From assembly GCA_026419785.1 (NCBI GenBank), contig JAODTK010005815.1, positions 1 to 64,000 on the forward strand: a DNA stretch of 64,000 nt. The letters are read 5' to 3'. The notes under the pieces were generated by a model. That model searched no databases. It saw nothing but the letters and a program-made list of their open reading frames with translations, and was not told the DNA's origin. Positions within the stretch are counted from its first letter, which is position 1; each line of letters begins with the position of its first letter. This DNA comes from Sclerodactyla briareus (lineage: Eukaryota > Echinodermata > Holothuroidea > Dendrochirotida > Sclerodactylidae). The translations under genes were made by a program, and so were the position numbers. This document shows positions 59,640-64,000 of the stretch, in pieces.

Positions 59640-60827
59640 TGTTCACTTCATGGCCGGCGTAATCACCGGCATATCTGCAGAATCGTTCCTTGTGACCAAT
59701 GCGATAACAATTTCGGCAGGTGAGTGGTTCTCTGTGTGGGCACGTCGCCTCGTTGTGATTGGACTCTCCACGTCTGTAGCACCCACGCCTGTCCTCGTTC
59801 CCTAGATGTTCCCTGGAGTGATACGTCCTTTGGTGGTTCGGACCTGGTCTACTACTGTCACTTCTGTTGTGTTTGCGGTGTCGTATCTCGTAGGTATCCT
59901 TGCTTGGTCGGTGGTAGTCAACGGCGGGGGTACCTTCGAGGCCTGGTCTGATGGTATGGTCTGGACTGCTTACGTGGACTCACGGGTCCTATGGACGTGT
60001 ATTTCTTTTTCACTTCCTTCCTCATTCCCACTTACTAGATGCCCATCATCACGATAGAGCAACTGGTTTTTGCTGCGAGATCCTTTAATTTTCTGTTCAT
60101 TCCTTGATGGTTTCAGAATGTACATCACCCTCGGGCATGGCCCTGGGATAGTAACTATCGTAGTTGTGCTCCGTCTCTGTATCGAGGTGACGAGTTGCTC
60201 GTATTGCTGACGATCTCAGACACAGCGGTGTTGTTTGCTACGTCGTTTGTGTCGATGTGTAAGACGACGTGCATGAAGTCCTCCTGATCAGCCAACTTTT
60301 CTTTCATGCCTTGATAGTAGCTGCCCTTATGCACAAAACGCTGACATTGTCTTCAATATCACCCGGTGAAAAATCACGTAAAATAGAGTTTCCGGCAATG
60401 AGCACTTCTGCCGCCGTGAATGATTCTGTCGGGGCATCAGTGGTTGGAGAAGTATAGTCGATTTCGGGAGCTCTGTCGGTTGTGTTTTGCTGGCAGAATG
60501 TGTGATTTGCGCCTGACATGAAATAGTTCACTGACCTGGTTTTGTAGTTTGCACTTTGATGATGATTTTTAGTGCGTCTTGAGCTTTTGTGGTTTTCTTT
60601 TCAAGTCGTGTGGTAACCTCAGGCTGATCGGCAAAACCATTTTTACTTTGCCCCTTTCGTTGGTACGTTCCCAGTCCAGCACAAATAAAGTAAATTATTA
60701 TTCCTTTTTTAAGTCACAAGATACCGGTTAAGCAGCCTCGTCGTGCGGAAAGACACAATTGTCACAGCACTGGCCAGACATCCTCCGAGTCGGTTTCAAT
60801 GGAATCACATGTGAGATCCGTTGCCAT
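59640..60827 (-). pseudogene. LINE ORF1: SGNH/GDSL-like block and two CCHC zinc knuckles, broken
   Basis: ORF1 of CR1-like LINEs encodes an RNA-binding protein that often carries an esterase-like domain. A likely start is the ATG at 60827 (MATDLTCDSIETDSEDVWP), followed after shifts by a CCDNCVFPHDE segment that may be a finger. AAEVLIAGNSILRDF and VSVLCIRAATIKA (60304-60531) match the SGNH block I (G-N/D-S) and its neighbour; HVVLHIDTNDV (about 60278-60247) matches the block with the N-D pair. Zinc knuckles follow at 59781-59677: the first has its second cysteine replaced by arginine (CYRRGESNH----C), the second is intact (CRNCYRIGHKERFC). Several stops and frameshifts; not functional. Confidence 0.8.
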
Positions 60828-60900
60828 GGTCACCGAATGGCAAGTTAAAAAAAGGCAAGCTGAGTAGCAGCTAGCTAGGCTGAACTGAGTGTGTTAGGCT

Positions 60901-62845
60901 AAATATATGGTTGCGAAATTCTTCGATTTATCTCCTCAAATGAAAGTTGTCCTTGAAAATGCTAATGTTTCTCTAAATCGTTTCTTGGTGTCAAAAACAT
61001 CTATATACATAACTTACTGTCATAACTGAGTCACTGTAACGAGCTCCCGTTACAACCCAAGTCGTCAACCCAAGTCAACCAAAGTCAACTTATTCTTATA
61101 GAGGCAAGCTTATAAAAATATTTATTTTCTAAGCCGGCATATTCTTTTTAAATTGTAGAGTATTCATAAACGGGATCATAAGCAGATACTCGGGCTTTTT
61201 TGCTCTGAATTGAGATAAGTGAGATGTATGTTCATTATTCCCTAATTCCCCCTAGCTATCCTTTTTTTGGCCAATACTTTATTGTGATTAGAGGACTGGC
61301 TAGTTCTAGCCATTCGCTATTGTGCAATTAGCAGCTGGTTCCAAGTAACTCTACGATCAAATAGTCCTTGTTTCGTTGCGTGACTTAATTGATGACTGAC
61401 TTTTGAATCAAGCAATGTCAATGGCGCAAATCTTTCTGAAGTCACGTTTACTCGGTCACATTAGCTGCAGAACACAACTGAACAATCAATCGCGCATGAT
61501 CTGTATATTTGGTCCAGGCATGAGCCAACACCAGTTGTTCTGATTGTTTTACAATTCGAAGGCAAATGGCGTCTTACCGGGGCCTTCACTGTGACGGAAT
61601 TACATCACACAGAACCAAGGCGTTGGTCGACTCATTAATTGCACACGCGCACTATAAGGTGTGTCGTGTGCGTACTTGCCTGTAATAAACCAACCGACGT
61701 AAAAGATGCCCTGTCGCTTATGGGAAGTTGGAGATATAATAAGTGATAAGGTATCCCTAGAGATACCCCTCTCCCTCTTTAGAGGATTTTATTGGTTGTA
61801 GAATAGGGATAAAACGCGATTTTCCACTTTCAACGTGTCACATGATGAATGGTCTTGACCCAAAATTCATCCATAACGAATCTAAGACTAACGCGTAAAA
61901 TTTAATTTTTCCCACGCTTCTCATCATGGAAGAACTGTTTTTGAGGAGGAAATATTGTATGCCACTCCCCTAACAGGGCTGGTCACACTTTAATTGCTCA
62001 ATCCGTTGGCCAAATAGAACGTGCAATATAATCTGCATATTCAATCGATAATCGAGTAAGAATTGTGATTTTAATATGAAAATACCCAATCGGAGTGAAT
62101 TCTCAGAATGGTCAATATTTTTTGCTATCACGATATCCTATTCATTTTATTCTATTCTTTGGGGGCGATGCATGAGGATCGATTATTATTTTAACAACAA
62201 AAGTGTAACCACTAACTGACTAATGAACGTTAATGTTATTCGTCAAGGAGGATCTCAGATTATGATTGTGGACATTGGCATGGGATGAACACCTGTTGCT
62301 GTAATCAGTCCCATAACCGGGTTTTTTTAACCGGTTTATACGCCATTGTTAGTACCCTATTTCAAGTCTATCGAATGTCTCCCAGCCTAGATTTTCGAAC
62401 AGTTCATTCAATTTCGGACAGTTCAATTGAACTATTGTCATATAAAGCATCTAGAACAATTCCGGCGAACTTTTTGCAATTGAATAATTTTATCAATTAT
62501 TCTGGCAGTAGTAATTTCCCATGCTAAACTGATCGAGTATTGAAAGGATATATCCATCATAATGAAGACACTGTCGATGTATATCGATATACTGTTTAAT
62601 CCACCGCAAGTCTTGTACATATTATCAGCTTATCGAGTTACAAATATGATCGATTTGTCCTTCTCTTACCCTAAATTTCTTCTGTATCTGAATTGTTCTG
62701 AATAATATTGTTCATTTTTAACTTTCCTCCCCATGCAAACTACCATACCACTCTACGAAGCATATTAACATTAATTTATATTTACCGGTTTTGGTCGTTA
62801 TTTTGTTATTTTTACATGAATCTGACACTTTTTTGGTATCAATGT
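60901..62845. other. Unassigned sequence
   Basis: No recognised gene. Around 61751-61790 two small hairpins follow each other (GGTATC-CCTA-GAGATACC, and CCTCT with AGAGG). The frame 62285-62527 has no domain. Confidence 0.4.
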
Positions 62846-63125
62846 TCAATTCACGCAGGAGGACGAACACCGCCCATATTGGCATAGGGCCGAGTGGTTT
62901 CTATTCAACAAGTTAGACTTGAGCCATTCAACAGTGGAAATTGAGAAGTGATACAATTTCAACTTCTCTAACAAAATATCATCATGATTCACTAAATCAA
63001 ACGCTTTACCGAGGTCTAAGAACAACTCCAATAGGCTCTCCTTCGCTAATTGATTGCATCCGTATTTCCGTAAAATGTATAACGCAGTTGCGCAAGAATG
63101 CTCTAATCAGAATCCTCCAGGAAGT
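62846..63125 (-). pseudogene. LINE reverse transcriptase fragment (first catalytic Asp region), minus strand
   Basis: GGF-LEHSCATALYIL at about 63120-63080 then, after a frameshift, LFLDLGKAFDLVNHDDILLE, KLKLYHFSISTVEWLKSN and LLNRNHSALCQYG (to 62860). FLDL-KAFD-V-H is the hallmark block of this transcriptase and holds the first catalytic aspartate. HSCATAL also occurs at the broken end of the LINE near 57745, so both probably come from one family. In minus-strand order this piece lies before that element, so it is a different copy. Confidence 0.85.
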
Positions 63126-63180
63126 TCTATTAAATTCTTCGAAAAGATCGAGGACCGACGGAGAGGACGGGGTTAGGCAA

Positions 63181-63460
63181 TTTGCTGTAATGCAATAACC
63201 TAGAATTGTCCGGCTTGCAAAAGGAAGGTAAGGATCGTAGACTCTACCGATATTGTTGTGATGTGACTGCATGCTAAGGCTAGTTGTTGACGGGGAGGAC
63301 TAGGGGCCGTTAATATCCCGCGACGATTTGCCTGAACGCCCTCACCAGCTCACTATTAATATTGCTGTATTGACAAGGACCTAGTAATCGTCGGCTCGTA
63401 AGAAAAGTAGGATCGTAGTACGAAACGATATTGTTGTAATGTGGCTGCTCAAGTTCGAAA
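63181..63460 (+). repeat. Two tandem copies of an about 178-bp unit, partly preserved
   Basis: TTTGCTGTAATGCA, AACCTAG, GTCCGGCTTG, AGGATCGTAG and CGATATTGTTGTGATGTGAC (63181-63275) return as ATTGCTGTATTGACA, GACCTAG, CGTCGGCTCG, AGGATCGTAG and CGATATTGTTGTAATGTGGC (63361-63455). The AGGATCGTAG copies are at 63231 and 63409. The other half of the unit is not clearly conserved. Confidence 0.7.
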
Positions 63461-64000
63461 CTGGCTGAACTGAGCCTAATTAGATCGAATTCGGCGAATA
63501 TATTCTTCAAACTAAACTATACGAATTAGTTAATTACACTGAACTATTCTAAACTGAATTGAATTGAACCTAAATTTATCACTTATAGAAAGGATACGAT
63601 GAGTACCGTCATGACAAGAATTAGAGCACGTGCCTCACAAGAATGTTGATAACGAAAATTACACTCTCAGAAACTAATTCACAGCTCAAGTGATCCCATG
63701 ACTTTTAGGAAAAAATTATTTGTAATAAATGTAACGCTTACATTATTTATATATAAATCTTTACTTGAAGTTTTGATAATTTTTGTTATTTCATTATCAT
63801 TTATATTATTATAATTATGATAATATATTACATTTTTCCTATGAGTGTAAGGTCCTGTTACACTTCGGCTGCAAATTCCATAGGTAACTGTGATGAAAAT
63901 TAGAAAATGTTTGGTATATTTAAACTATTCGCTCATGCCGTTAACAGATTACAGGGTGACAGACTTTTCAATGCCAAACCCCGTTTCCTACACAACGTTC
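63461..64000. other. AT-rich, unassigned
   Basis: Repeated CTGAATTGAATTGAACC-like words near 63540-63575 and an AT-rich stretch at 63710-63840. Nothing else is seen. Confidence 0.5.

Larger units (their letters stand above)
57736..60900 (-). mobile_element. CR1/L2-type LINE, 5-prime and middle part, minus strand
   Basis: The best-preserved element in the window, about 3.1 kb. In 5-prime to 3-prime order on the minus strand it shows ORF1 (from 60827), ORF2 endonuclease (about 59345-58750), the linker (58671-58333) and the reverse transcriptase N-terminal blocks (to 57745). It is cut at 57735 by a G/C-rich element and lacks the rest of the transcriptase and the tail. The start at about 60900 is a guess. 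Confidence 0.85.

Noticed and set aside
59724-60057. Plus-strand frames of 75-83 codons
   Set aside because: They are antisense to the LINE ORF1.
1-64000. A previously undescribed defence, secretion or biosynthetic system
   Set aside because: No intact multi-gene set, catalytic core or ordered genes are present; the window is repeat-rich non-coding DNA.

Overview
This window looks like non-coding, repeat-rich DNA from an animal nuclear genome. I found no bacterial or viral gene organisation, no operons and no convincing host protein-coding gene. Almost all open frames are under about 110 codons, lie in no consistent direction and resemble nothing I recognise. The recognisable coding content is decayed CR1/L2-type non-LTR retrotransposon (LINE) sequence. 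The other repeats are TGACCT-rich tandem units, G-rich elements with a CAGTGGCG-like start, tRNA-derived short elements and GCGCGAAGCGC-like palindromes. This mix suggests a marine invertebrate, possibly an echinoderm or a relative. That assignment is inference from repeat style only.

Layout. 1-8.9 kb: several small tandem duplications, copies of a 'repeat R1' family, and two or three G/C-rich element ends. 9.1-9.85 kb: a roughly 700-bp pyrimidine tract. 10.5-11.8 kb: G-run elements and the first copy of a short interspersed family (family E). 15.4 kb: a three-copy array with the palindrome GATTACGTAATC. 17.3 kb: a tRNA-like short element. 20.4-21.1 kb: TGACCT-rich repeat units ending in a large fold-back. 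22.9 kb: a clean 147-bp miniature inverted-repeat element. 24-24.8 kb: a diverged duplication. 28.4 kb and 29.9-30.8 kb: LINE 3-prime ends, the second with a readable reverse transcriptase C-terminus. 34.2-36.2 kb: an eroded reverse transcriptase piece, then a 180-bp-period ACCGATAATGA array with an inverted relative 1.1 kb further on. 36.9-38.1 kb: four units of the TGACCT-rich repeat at about 310 bp. 46.25-47.49 kb: a 1.23-kb inverted-repeat DNA transposon without a recognisable transposase. 50.9-51.35 kb: family E, second copy. 55.3-55.75 kb: another LINE reverse transcriptase piece. 57.7-60.8 kb (minus strand): the best-preserved LINE, with ORF1 (SGNH/GDSL-like block and two zinc knuckles), the AP-endonuclease and the start of the reverse transcriptase. 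62.85-63.1 kb: the next part of the reverse transcriptase, from another copy.

Nothing here reads as a working system. Every LINE frame is broken by stops and shifts. The most unusual signals are nuclear-receptor-like half-sites at a 10-bp pitch inside the 310-bp units, the fold-back built from those units, the nested ends of the 1.23-kb transposon, and the bZIP-site array at 15.4 kb. All coordinates for decayed elements are approximate, since they come from reading by eye.
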